A program made the position numbers and the translations under genes. Below are positions 5,114-11,251 of a stretch of 11,251 nucleotides of DNA, piece by piece. Where the stretch lies: the NCBI GenBank assembly GCA_002329395.1, contig DCTQ01000003.1, positions 1-11,251 of the forward strand, given 5' to 3'. How positions within the stretch are numbered: position 1 is the first letter of the stretch; each line of letters opens with the position of its first letter. The notes below the pieces were generated by a model, which saw only the letters and a list, made by a program, of their open reading frames with translations, searched no databases and was not told the DNA's origin. Source of the stretch: Candidatus Avelusimicrobium alvi. GTDB taxonomy: Bacteria; Elusimicrobiota; Elusimicrobia; Elusimicrobiales; Elusimicrobiaceae.

Positions 5114-6853
5114 ATGACTTTCTTAAAAAAATACCTTTTATCCCCCTTTAAAAATGATTGGAAACTGCTCCTGGTTTTGTCCGTCCCCGCGCTTCTTTTG
5201 TGCGCGTTCGGCCTCAGCCAGCTCGGGCGGCTGACGCCCGTCAACTTTTTGGCCGCCGAAAGCGTAAAATTAGTATGTGAATTTCTGTTTTTGGGGGCGC
5301 TGCTGGCGCTGTTAAATTTGCTGGGCCTTAAAAACAAATGGCTGCTGGCGCTGGCGGCCTTTGTCTATTACCTGACGATGACCGCGGACCTGATTTTGCT
5401 GTGGTACTTTAAGGAACGCTTCGGCGCCAAATATTTAAGCACCATGGAAGGCGGCGATTACGACTTTCTGACCGACTGGCGCGTTTTATCCTACTTTACC
5501 CTGCTGGCGCTTTTCTGCGTGTTTGCCGTGCGCCGCTATTTCCGCGCCGCCCCGCGCAAAACCGCGCTTCACCGCCTGCTGGTCTGCCTGCTGGGCCTGG
5601 GTCTTTTATATATTGCCAACCCGCTGCGCCTGCTGCCCCGGCCGGATAATTTTTACACTTCCTATTTAATCCCCCCGTCCGCGGTATATACGGCCAACGC
5701 CGTACTGGCCAAACGCCCCCAGCCCGCCTTTACCCAACAACCGGACGCGGAACTGGAACGGCTGGCTAAAAAATACAATGTGTTTTCCGCCGCCAACACG
5801 GGAGTCGGCAAAAAGTATACGCGCGTGATTTTGATTGCTTCCGAGTCCCTTTCCAATAAATACCTGCGCCGCTTTAATCCCCAAATTCCGGCCAAAGCCA
5901 GCGAAACGATGGACGCGCTGTTTGACAAATATCCGGCGGCCTCGCTGCGCCACGTAACGCTTTCCACGCTTTACGGCCTGTCCGTGATTTTTTCTTCCCA
6001 TCCCTACGCCCAGCTGTCGTTTGAGAACGCTTACCCGCTGTCCTTTGTCAAAGAGCTTAAAAACAACGGTTTCAAAACGGCGTTTCTGCGCGGAGCGAAT
6101 GAAACGTATATGGATGAAAACATCCTGTTCAAGCAGGCGGGGTTTGACGAAGTCATCGGCGCGACGTATTTTGAAACCCGCCCCGAATATAAGGAATATA
6201 TTGACTGGTGGGGTATGACGGACCGCAAACTGTTTGAATACGCGGCCGAATATCTCCGGGAACACCGGGGTGAACCACTGTTTATGACGCTTTTAACCGT
6301 GGACTCGCACGTGCCCCTGGGCCGCCTGGATTACCTGGGCCAGGAATACGAAGAAATTGATGCGGAATTTTACAATCTCCCCACGCTTCCGCGCGCGTTT
6401 GCGCGCTTCGGGCAGGATTTAAAGCGGTTTTTGCAGGAGCTGGACAAGCAGGGTCTGTTTGACGAAAACACCCTCGTGCTGGTAACGGCGGATCACCCGT
6501 CCTATTCCAACACGCCGACAAACAAACTCTTTAAACCCTACCGCGCGGAGTACGACAACCTGCCTTTTATCATCATCACCCGCACGCCCATTGAAAAACC
6601 GCTGGCGGACAACCCGCTTATTTCCCAGCTGGATATCGCCCCGACGGTGATGGACCTGTTAAACCTGCCCCAGCCGCGCGGGTTTTTCGGCCACAGCCTG
6701 TTTGACCGGGACGCGAAAAGAAGCGTGTTTGACATTAAGGAAGATTATGCCGTCGTTACCACGGACGAAGAAACGCGCGTACTGCCGCTAAACTCCCAGG
6801 ACCCGCAGGACAAAGAACTCATCCGGCTGATGACGGTTTTCCCCGCCCGATAG
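5114..6853 (+). CDS. LTA-synthase-family membrane sulfatase-fold transferase
   Basis: Probable phosphoglycerol (or similar phospho-alcohol) transferase acting on the outer face of the inner membrane. It has about five N-terminal membrane segments (near residues 18-36, 46-70, 76-98, 124-142 and 150-168), then a soluble alkaline-phosphatase/sulfatase-fold domain from about 235 to 535. Metal and catalytic residues fit LtaS: Glu244 in ILIASES, a candidate Thr nucleophile at 285 in TLSTLYGLS, His399 in TVDSHVPLG, and Asp460-His461 in VTADHPSY. At 579 residues it is a little shorter than LtaS (about 650). In diderm bacteria this family decorates glycans or lipids, so true lipoteichoic acid synthesis should not be assumed; phosphoethanolamine transfer is an alternative. 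ATG 5114 follows ACGGAA (5103-5108) at a suitable distance. It is divergent from thrS and monocistronic, with its own terminator. Confidence 0.88.
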   Translation: MTFLKKYLLSPFKNDWKLLLVLSVPALLLCAFGLSQLGRLTPVNFLAAESVKLVCEFLFLGALLALLNLLGLKNKWLLALAAFVYYLTMTADLILLWYFKERFGAKYLSTMEGGDYDFLTDWRVLSYFTLLALFCVFAVRRYFRAAPRKTALHRLLVCLLGLGLLYIANPLRLLPRPDNFYTSYLIPPSAVYTANAVLAKRPQPAFTQQPDAELERLAKKYNVFSAANTGVGKKYTRVILIASESLSNKYLRRFNPQIPAKASETMDALFDKYPAASLRHVTLSTLYGLSVIFSSHPYAQLSFENAYPLSFVKELKNNGFKTAFLRGANETYMDENILFKQAGFDEVIGATYFETRPEYKEYIDWWGMTDRKLFEYAAEYLREHRGEPLFMTLLTVDSHVPLGRLDYLGQEYEEIDAEFYNLPTLPRAFARFGQDLKRFLQELDKQGLFDENTLVLVTADHPSYSNTPTNKLFKPYRAEYDNLPFIIITRTPIEKPLADNPLISQLDIAPTVMDLLNLPQPRGFFGHSLFDRDAKRSVFDIKEDYAVVTTDEETRVLPLNSQDPQDKELIRLMTVFPAR

Positions 6854-6871
6854 CCTTTCCCGCTTCATCCG

Positions 6872-6907
6872 CCCCCGCGTTTTAAACGGACGCGGGGGTT
6901 TTATTTT
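6872..6907 (+). terminator. Intrinsic terminator after the transferase gene
   Basis: CCCCCGCGT (6872-6880) pairs perfectly with ACGCGGGGG (6890-6898), giving a 9-bp stem and 9-base loop, followed by TTTTATTTT (6899-6907). It separates the transferase gene from the yajC operon. Confidence 0.93.
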
Positions 6908-6942
6908 CCGGCGCACGCCGGGGTCGCCGTCCGAAACGACGG
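6908..6942. repeat. Two short GC hairpins upstream of the yajC promoter
   Basis: CCGGCG (6908-6913) and CGCCGG (6916-6921) form a palindrome with a 2-base centre. CCGTC (6927-6931) and GACGG (6938-6942) form a 5-bp stem. They sit directly between the preceding terminator and the candidate -10 box at 6952; the second covers the -35 position. No T-tract follows either. A regulatory role is possible but not shown. Confidence 0.35.
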
Positions 6943-6948
6943 GAAATA

Positions 6949-6957
6949 TGCTAAAAT
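6949..6957 (+). promoter_or_regulatory. Candidate extended -10 promoter of yajC-secDF
   Basis: TGCTAAAAT at 6949-6957 is an extended -10 element (TGn then TAAAAT, one mismatch to TATAAT). The -35 position (about 6929-6934, GTCCGA) is poor. Transcription would start near 6964, 35 bases before the yajC ATG. It is the only promoter-like site between the upstream terminator and yajC. Confidence 0.5.
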
Positions 6958-6998
6958 AACAGATGTATATTTACACTCTTAATCGGAGGATTTAACCT

Positions 6999-7310
6999 AT
7001 GGAAACGACAGCCCAAGGAGGAGGAATGTTCTTCTGGCTGCTTTTGCTTGCGTTCGGGTTTGTGGTGATTTTCCTGCCCGCCCGCTCCCAGAAAAAACGC
7101 GAACAGGAGCTGCTGACGAAAGTCAACGCCTTGCAGAAAGGCGACCAGGTGATTATTCCCGGCGGAATCATCGGCACCGTGGCCGGTTTCAAAGACAACG
7201 CGATTGAAGTCAAAATCGCCGAAAGCGTGAAACTGACCGTGCTCAAAACCGCCATCGTTGGATTTGTAAACGCCCAAGAGGCCGCTGCCCAACAAGGAGG
7301 CGCCAAGTAA
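6999..7310 (+). CDS. yajC: Preprotein translocase subunit YajC
   Basis: Small accessory subunit that joins SecD-SecF at the SecYEG translocon in the inner membrane. The 103-residue protein has the standard YajC layout: a short N-terminus, one membrane span (about residues 9-27), a basic SQKKREQE stretch just after it, and a soluble domain with the KGDQVIIPGGIIGTV region (47-61) typical of the family. The Ala/Gln-rich tail is unremarkable. The ribosome-binding site GGAGG (6985-6989) lies 9 bases before the ATG. Its stop codon overlaps the secD start by one base (TAATG at 7308-7312), so it is first in a translationally coupled yajC-secD-secF operon. Confidence 0.96.
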   Translation: METTAQGGGMFFWLLLLAFGFVVIFLPARSQKKREQELLTKVNALQKGDQVIIPGGIIGTVAGFKDNAIEVKIAESVKLTVLKTAIVGFVNAQEAAAQQGGAK

Positions 7311-8725
7311 TGTCTAACAAGTTAGCCGTAAAATGGGGACTCATCATCGCCATTTTGCTGGGGTCCGTCTATTTAATCTACCCCAACTATAAGTGGTATT
7401 CCAAACCGCTGGCCGAGCGCGAAAAGCTTGATACCCTCGGCGAACGTCCCAAAAGAATGCTCAACCTGGGCCTTGACCTTAGAGGCGGTTCCAGCCTGCT
7501 TTTGGAACTGGACGTTTCCAAACTCAGCGCCAAAGAGCCTTTGAACGAAGCCATGGCCCGCGCGGTGGAAATTATCCGCAACCGCATTGACCAGTACGGC
7601 CTCGCCGAAACCCAAATCACCCGCCAGGGCGACAAGTGGATTATGGTGCAGCTGCCGGGCGTGTCCAACCCGCAGCGCGCGGAAGAGCTGATCGGCAAAA
7701 CCGCCATGCTGGAATTTCGCATCGTAAAAAACGATACGTCCGCCGCGCAAAAAGCCATTGAAAAACTGGAAATGACCGACAAGCCTTTTGACGACAACGG
7801 CAATTTAGTGCCCGAAATCGCCAAAATGGTGCCCGCCGGCTACCAGATTATGCGCAATAAAGACGGCGGCTACAGCGTCGTTACCGATACCGCCGCCGTT
7901 ACCGGCGCGGACCTGGAAAACGCCCGCGTCGTGATGATGGGCGAAAACGGCTACCCCGAAGTTTCCTTCAGCTTTAACGCCGAAGGCAGCAAAAAATTCG
8001 GCCAGCTGACGGGCGCCAATATCGGCAAACAGCTCGCCATCGTGCTGGATAACACCATCCAGTCCGCCCCCGTCGTGCAGGCGCGCATCACCAAAGACGG
8101 CCGCATCTCCGGCACCTTTACGCCCGAAGAAGCCCGCTCGCTTTCCATTGTGCTCAAAGCCGGCGCGCTCCCCGCTCCCGTAAAAGTGATTGAAAAGAAA
8201 ACCATCGGCCCGACCCTGGGCGAAGACTCCATCAAATCGGGTCTTTCGGCCTCGTTCTACGCCTTGGTGGTCATCCTGCTGTTTATGCTGGTGTATTACA
8301 AAGCCGCCGGCTTCATCGCCGACTGCGCCCTGCTCTTAAACTTCCTCTTCACCGTAGCCATTATGAGCTATTTCTCGGCTACGCTTACGCTGCCCGGTAT
8401 TGCGGGTATGATTCTCTCGCTCGCGATGGCCATTGACGCCAACGTGCTGATTATTGAGCGTATGCGCGAAGAGAAACTGCTGGGCAAACCCGTGTATGAA
8501 ATCATCAGCCTGGGTTACGACAAAGCCTGGTCCGCCATTTTTGACTCCAACATCACCACCATTATCGTGGGTGCGTGCTTGCTGCAGTTTGGTACGGGCC
8601 CGGTTAAAGGCTTTGCCGTTACGCTTATTATCGGCTTAACGGTCAGCTTGTTCACCGCCGTATTCGTCACGCGCGCCATCTATGAGCTGGTCCTCACCTC
8701 TAACACCAAGGAGATCAGCTTATGA
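7310..8725 (+). CDS. secD: Protein translocase subunit SecD
   Basis: Uses the proton gradient, with SecF, to pull secreted proteins through the SecYEG channel on the periplasmic side. One membrane span lies at about residues 9-24, followed by the GLDLRGG motif (54-60). A periplasmic P1 region runs to about 300, including the P1 head-type segment at 130-220. The five-span RND-type membrane domain follows (about 312-460), with AIDANVLIIERMREE (374-388), where Asp376 is the conserved proton-relay residue. At 471 residues it is compact compared with E. coli SecD (615); the reduction is in the periplasmic region and all core motifs are kept. AAGGAGG (7294-7300) lies 9 bases before the start. The gene overlaps secF by four bases (ATGA). 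Confidence 0.96.
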   Translation: MSNKLAVKWGLIIAILLGSVYLIYPNYKWYSKPLAEREKLDTLGERPKRMLNLGLDLRGGSSLLLELDVSKLSAKEPLNEAMARAVEIIRNRIDQYGLAETQITRQGDKWIMVQLPGVSNPQRAEELIGKTAMLEFRIVKNDTSAAQKAIEKLEMTDKPFDDNGNLVPEIAKMVPAGYQIMRNKDGGYSVVTDTAAVTGADLENARVVMMGENGYPEVSFSFNAEGSKKFGQLTGANIGKQLAIVLDNTIQSAPVVQARITKDGRISGTFTPEEARSLSIVLKAGALPAPVKVIEKKTIGPTLGEDSIKSGLSASFYALVVILLFMLVYYKAAGFIADCALLLNFLFTVAIMSYFSATLTLPGIAGMILSLAMAIDANVLIIERMREEKLLGKPVYEIISLGYDKAWSAIFDSNITTIIVGACLLQFGTGPVKGFAVTLIIGLTVSLFTAVFVTRAIYELVLTSNTKEISL

Positions 8726-9759
8726 TGCACTTACTTCCCAAAACAAACATTGATTTCCTTAAATACAGAAAAGCCTATTACACGCTGTTTGCTCTACTGC
8801 TTATCGGCGGCGTAATCTGCTTTTTTACTAAGGGATTTAATATGGGCATTGACTTTACCGGCGGTACGTCCGTACAGGTAAAATTCAACGCCCCCGTTGA
8901 AATGGCCGACGTACGCGCGGCGCTTTCCGCCACCGGAGCCAATTCGGACCTGCAGTCCTACGGCGACGGGTCCTTCTCCATCAGCGAAAAAAGCACCGCC
9001 GACGAAGTGGGCGTGGTGCAAAAACGCATTGAGCAGGCGCTTGATACGATGGGCACCCCCTACACCGTCCTGCAGACCAACTCCGTGGGGCCGGCCGTCG
9101 GCGAAAATATGACGGAAAGAGCCCTGTGGTCTATTCTGCTGTCGTTGGTGTTTATCATCATTTACGTGGCGTTTCGCTTCAGCAACATTTTGTGGGGCGT
9201 GTCGGGCGTAATCGCCCTGTTCCACGATTTGTTTGCGATGGCGGTGGCGTTTTCCATCACGCAGCGCGAAATTGACCTGGTGGTCGTAGCGGCTTTCCTG
9301 ACGGTGGCCGGCTTCTCCATTAACGACACCATCGTTATTTTTGACCGCATGCGCGAAAACATCCGCCTGCATCCCAAAATGAGCTTTGGCGAGCTGATCA
9401 ACCTCTCCGTCAACGAAACCCTCTCCCGCACGATTATCACCACACTAACGGTGCTTTTCGCGCTGGTGGTGCTGTATGTTTTCGGCGGAGAAGTCATCAA
9501 CTCGTTTGCGTTTGCCATGCTCATCGGCTGTCTGTCCGGCGTGTACAGCACGATTGCGCTGACGACGCCGCTGGTCTACACGTGGAGCCGCGGCCAGCTG
9601 AGCGACGGAAGCAACCCCGCCAAGGGCGTTAAATCCGCCGCCAAACCGGCCGCCAAGCTGCCCGCGGAAGTCCGGCGCGAAGAAGCCGCGGCGGAAGGTT
9701 ACGCGCCCCAGAAAAAGACCGTAACCAAAATCAAACGCACGCGCAGAAACAAAAAATAA
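8722..9759 (+). CDS. secF: Protein translocase subunit SecF
   Basis: Partner of SecD in proton-driven translocation. A first membrane span (about residues 18-35) is followed by MGIDFTGGTSVQV (41-53), a short periplasmic domain to about 130, then five spans (about 133-285) containing GFSINDTIVIFDRMREN (197-213), where Asp202 is the conserved charged residue. The family is normally about 310-325 residues. Here the protein has 345 because of a tail (about 298-345) rich in Ala, Lys and Arg that ends RTRRNKK and should face the cytoplasm. ATG 8722 is chosen over the adjacent ATG at 8725 because AAGGAG (8708-8713) is 8 bases from it. The ATGA overlap with secD indicates translational coupling. Confidence 0.96.
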   Translation: MMHLLPKTNIDFLKYRKAYYTLFALLLIGGVICFFTKGFNMGIDFTGGTSVQVKFNAPVEMADVRAALSATGANSDLQSYGDGSFSISEKSTADEVGVVQKRIEQALDTMGTPYTVLQTNSVGPAVGENMTERALWSILLSLVFIIIYVAFRFSNILWGVSGVIALFHDLFAMAVAFSITQREIDLVVVAAFLTVAGFSINDTIVIFDRMRENIRLHPKMSFGELINLSVNETLSRTIITTLTVLFALVVLYVFGGEVINSFAFAMLIGCLSGVYSTIALTTPLVYTWSRGQLSDGSNPAKGVKSAAKPAAKLPAEVRREEAAAEGYAPQKKTVTKIKRTRRNKK

Positions 9760-9810
9760 GTTTTACCGAAAGCGGAGCCTCCCCCAAGGAGGCTCCGCCA
9801 GACGTTTTAC
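9760..9810. repeat. Strong hairpin flanked by direct repeats, no T-tract
   Basis: GCGGAGCCTCC (9772-9782) and GGAGGCTCCGC (9788-9798) form a perfect 11-bp stem with a 5-base loop just after the secF stop. The sequence after the stem is CAGAC, and a TTTT run only appears at 9805-9808, so it is not a canonical terminator. GTTTTAC occurs at 9760-9766 and again at 9804-9810, each exactly 5 bases from the stem. It may stabilise the secDF mRNA 3' end, terminate inefficiently or be a small inserted element. No promoter is evident in 9760-9862, so some read-through to the next gene is likely. Confidence 0.6.
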
Positions 9811-9862
9811 ACGGCCGCCCGCACCGGACGCCCCTGCAAACCGTTTGAAAGGAACAACACCC

Positions 9863-10498
9863 ATGCGAAAAATCAAACGCTTTAAAATTCCTTCCCGCCA
9901 GCGCGAAATTCTGCGCAAACTCCTGCGCGAACTGCCGCTTTTGCGCCGCGCCGGGTTTGCAAGCGAGGCCGAAGTAACGGCGTTTATTTTAGCCATTTTT
10001 AAACTGCTGGACCCGGGCGTCGTGTACGAATTTAACCAAGACGCCCACTGGGAGCTGGACGCAGAGAGCATCATTCATAAAGAAATGTTCAGCGCCTGCG
10101 CCGTTACGCTGGGAGGGCAGATTGAACCCTTTTTGCAAACCCTTACCAACGAGGACCGCAAAACGGCGGCCATGATTGTGCTGTTGGAATTTTTAAGAAG
10201 CGCCGTCACCTTTGTGGCGGACCTCGTTAAAGAGCAGGCCCAAAAAGAAGAATTTGACACGCTGGATTTGCAGTTTGTGTATCTTCCGCCCTTCGGCGCG
10301 GCGGCGGCCCCCAAGCTGCTGCGCGAGGCCGTGCGGCTGGAAAATACCCTGGCCCTTAAAGCGCTGCCGGTAATTCTGGATAAACTCAGCGCGGATAAAA
10401 TTGACCTTTCCCTGCCGGAAAGCGGACTGTTATCCCCCCGCCTTACCGCGGTGTTTTTGGTTCCGTGGCAGAAAGCCCGGAAAAAAGGAAAAAAATAA
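9863..10498 (+). CDS. Unrecognised soluble protein upstream of the acyltransferase
   Basis: I do not recognise this 211-residue protein. It is mostly predicted helical, has no signal peptide and no convincing membrane span, so a cytoplasmic location is likely. The N-terminus is strongly basic (MRKIKRFKIPSRQREILRK, then RELPLLRR at 22-29) and the C-terminus ends in KARKKGKK, so both ends could contact nucleic acid or acidic lipid. The middle has hydrophobic helices at about 36-50 and 102-123, and a Pro/Gly/Ala-rich linker at 141-150. ATG 9863 is preferred to an in-frame TTG at 9845 because AAAGGA (9848-9853) lies 9 bases before it. The stop overlaps the next start by one base (TAATG at 10496-10500), so it is coupled to the DUF374 acyltransferase and probably shares its pathway. 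Confidence 0.85.
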   Translation: MRKIKRFKIPSRQREILRKLLRELPLLRRAGFASEAEVTAFILAIFKLLDPGVVYEFNQDAHWELDAESIIHKEMFSACAVTLGGQIEPFLQTLTNEDRKTAAMIVLLEFLRSAVTFVADLVKEQAQKEEFDTLDLQFVYLPPFGAAAAPKLLREAVRLENTLALKALPVILDKLSADKIDLSLPESGLLSPRLTAVFLVPWQKARKKGKK

Positions 10499-11190
10499 TG
10501 TTTAAACCTACGTCGCTTGAAAAGAAAAAAGTCTCCTGGAAGCACGTCCTCGGCTCCACCCTGGCCTATTGGTATACGGTATTTTTGGGCTGGACCACCC
10601 GCATCTACTGGTTTAAAACGCAGGAAGCGCTGGAATTTGAAAAAGAAGGAAAAAATTATATTTTCGCCGTCTGGCACAACCAACAGCTGTTTTTGCTCTA
10701 TCCCTACCGCGGGCAGAAAATCTGCGCGCTTATCAGTTTAAGCGACGACGGGGAATACATCGCCCGCTGTCTGCCCAAATTCGGTATGAAAGCCGTGCGC
10801 GGCAGCACTACGCGCGGCGGCGTGCGCGCCTTAATCAAGCTTAAAAACATCGCCGAAGCCGGCTATCACCCCATGCTTACGCCCGACGGGCCGCGCGGAC
10901 CGATTTACAAAGTGCAGCACGGGATTTTATTTCTGGCCCTTAAAACCGGCCTGCCGATTATTCCCGTAGGCACGGCGCTCAGCCACAAAATCAAGGTGGG
11001 GTCGTGGGATAAAATGCGCGTGCCGCTGCCGTTTGGCAAAACGGCGCTGACGTACGGCAAAGCCATTTACGTCCGCTCGGACGCCGAGATGGACGCCGCC
11101 GCCAAAGAGCTGGAAAAACAGCTCAACTGGGCCACCGACCAATCGGAACTCTTCATCAACAAACGGCATTTTGATTCCACGCGCGCCTAA
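10498..11190 (+). CDS. DUF374 lysophospholipid-acyltransferase-like protein
   Basis: Member of the DUF374 branch of the lysophospholipid acyltransferase superfamily, which probably transfers an acyl chain to a lipid or lipid A-type acceptor at the inner membrane. Key motifs appear in order: WHNQ (59-62, His60 the candidate catalytic His), SLSDDGEYIAR (80-90), VRGSTTRGG (100-108) and TPDGPRGP (128-135). LPIIPVG (152-158) forms the later core strand. A hydrophobic helix at about 17-38 after a basic start probably anchors it to the membrane. Length (230) is normal for the family. ATG 10498 is used because AAGGAA (10485-10490) lies 7 bases upstream; the in-frame GTG at 10465 lies inside the previous gene. 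In other diderms DUF374 genes often sit near lipid A/Kdo genes, but none is visible here. A strong terminator follows. Confidence 0.92.
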   Translation: MFKPTSLEKKKVSWKHVLGSTLAYWYTVFLGWTTRIYWFKTQEALEFEKEGKNYIFAVWHNQQLFLLYPYRGQKICALISLSDDGEYIARCLPKFGMKAVRGSTTRGGVRALIKLKNIAEAGYHPMLTPDGPRGPIYKVQHGILFLALKTGLPIIPVGTALSHKIKVGSWDKMRVPLPFGKTALTYGKAIYVRSDAEMDAAAKELEKQLNWATDQSELFINKRHFDSTRA

Positions 11191-11205
11191 CCGCTTTTAT
11201 ATTGC

Positions 11206-11235
11206 AAAACCCCGGGAGATATTCCCGGGGTTTTT
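11206..11235. terminator. Strong intrinsic terminator after the acyltransferase gene
   Basis: CCCCGGGA (11210-11217) pairs with TCCCGGGG (11223-11230) around a 5-base loop, and AAAA (11206-11209) pairs with TTTT at the start of the TTTTT run (11231-11235). The stem can reach 12 bp. T-tracts on both strands allow bidirectional use if a convergent gene lies to the right. Confidence 0.93.
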
Positions 11236-11251
11236 GTATCTGTTGAAAACC

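Noticed and set aside
5093..5121. TTGACA at 5093-5098 as a consensus -35 box for the plus-strand transferase gene
   Set aside because: A 17-base spacer would put the -10 at 5116-5121 inside the coding sequence, and that sequence does not resemble TATAAT.

Overview
The window looks like chromosomal DNA from a moderately GC-rich bacterium (coding regions mostly high-50s to mid-60s %GC by eye). It holds ten protein genes on both strands and no sign of tRNA, rRNA, insertion sequences or CRISPR. The content is mainly envelope and core functions: a secreted glycosidase, threonyl-tRNA synthetase, a membrane sulfatase-fold phosphoglycerol transferase, the YajC-SecD-SecF translocase genes and a DUF374 acyltransferase. 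DUF374 acyltransferases are typical of diderm (outer-membrane) lineages. ThrRS lacks the N-terminal TGS domain. My best guess is a gut Elusimicrobiota member or a similar diderm phylum. This rests on overall impression and is not proven by any single marker.

Layout. Positions 1-190 carry no supported gene but include a perfect-consensus sigma-70-type promoter (126-154) with a palindrome inside it. It drives a small multi-pass membrane protein (191-682). Next is a 208-residue protein with a Tlde1/DUF2778-like L,D-transpeptidase fold (790-1416). These two genes look like an accessory islet: the second is visibly AT-richer than its neighbours. A bidirectional terminator (about 1436-1469) separates it from a convergent minus-strand block. 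That block contains a two-domain, signal-peptide-bearing GH3 beta-N-acetylhexosaminidase (1482-3191) and thrS (3257-5008), with a symmetric A/T-flanked terminator between them. A short divergent promoter region with a 16-bp perfect palindrome (5074-5089) separates thrS from a plus-strand LTA-synthase-family gene (5114-6853), which ends at a strong terminator.

The rest is one plus-strand run. yajC (6999-7310), secD (7310-8725) and secF (8722-9759) overlap at their stop/start codons and form a clear translationally coupled operon. After a strong hairpin with no adjacent T-tract come an unrecognised gene (9863-10498) and a DUF374 lysophospholipid-acyltransferase-like gene (10498-11190), also overlapping by one base, then a strong terminator at the right edge.

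How the genes work together: YajC/SecD/SecF pull secreted proteins across the inner membrane, and the GH3 enzyme would be one such client. The GH3 enzyme, the Tlde1-like protein, the phosphoglycerol transferase and the acyltransferase would act on peptidoglycan, glycan or lipid parts of the envelope. The least ordinary parts are the membrane-protein/Tlde1-like pair behind the palindromic promoter, and the thrS leader hairpin, whose loop reads as three threonine anticodons in a row.
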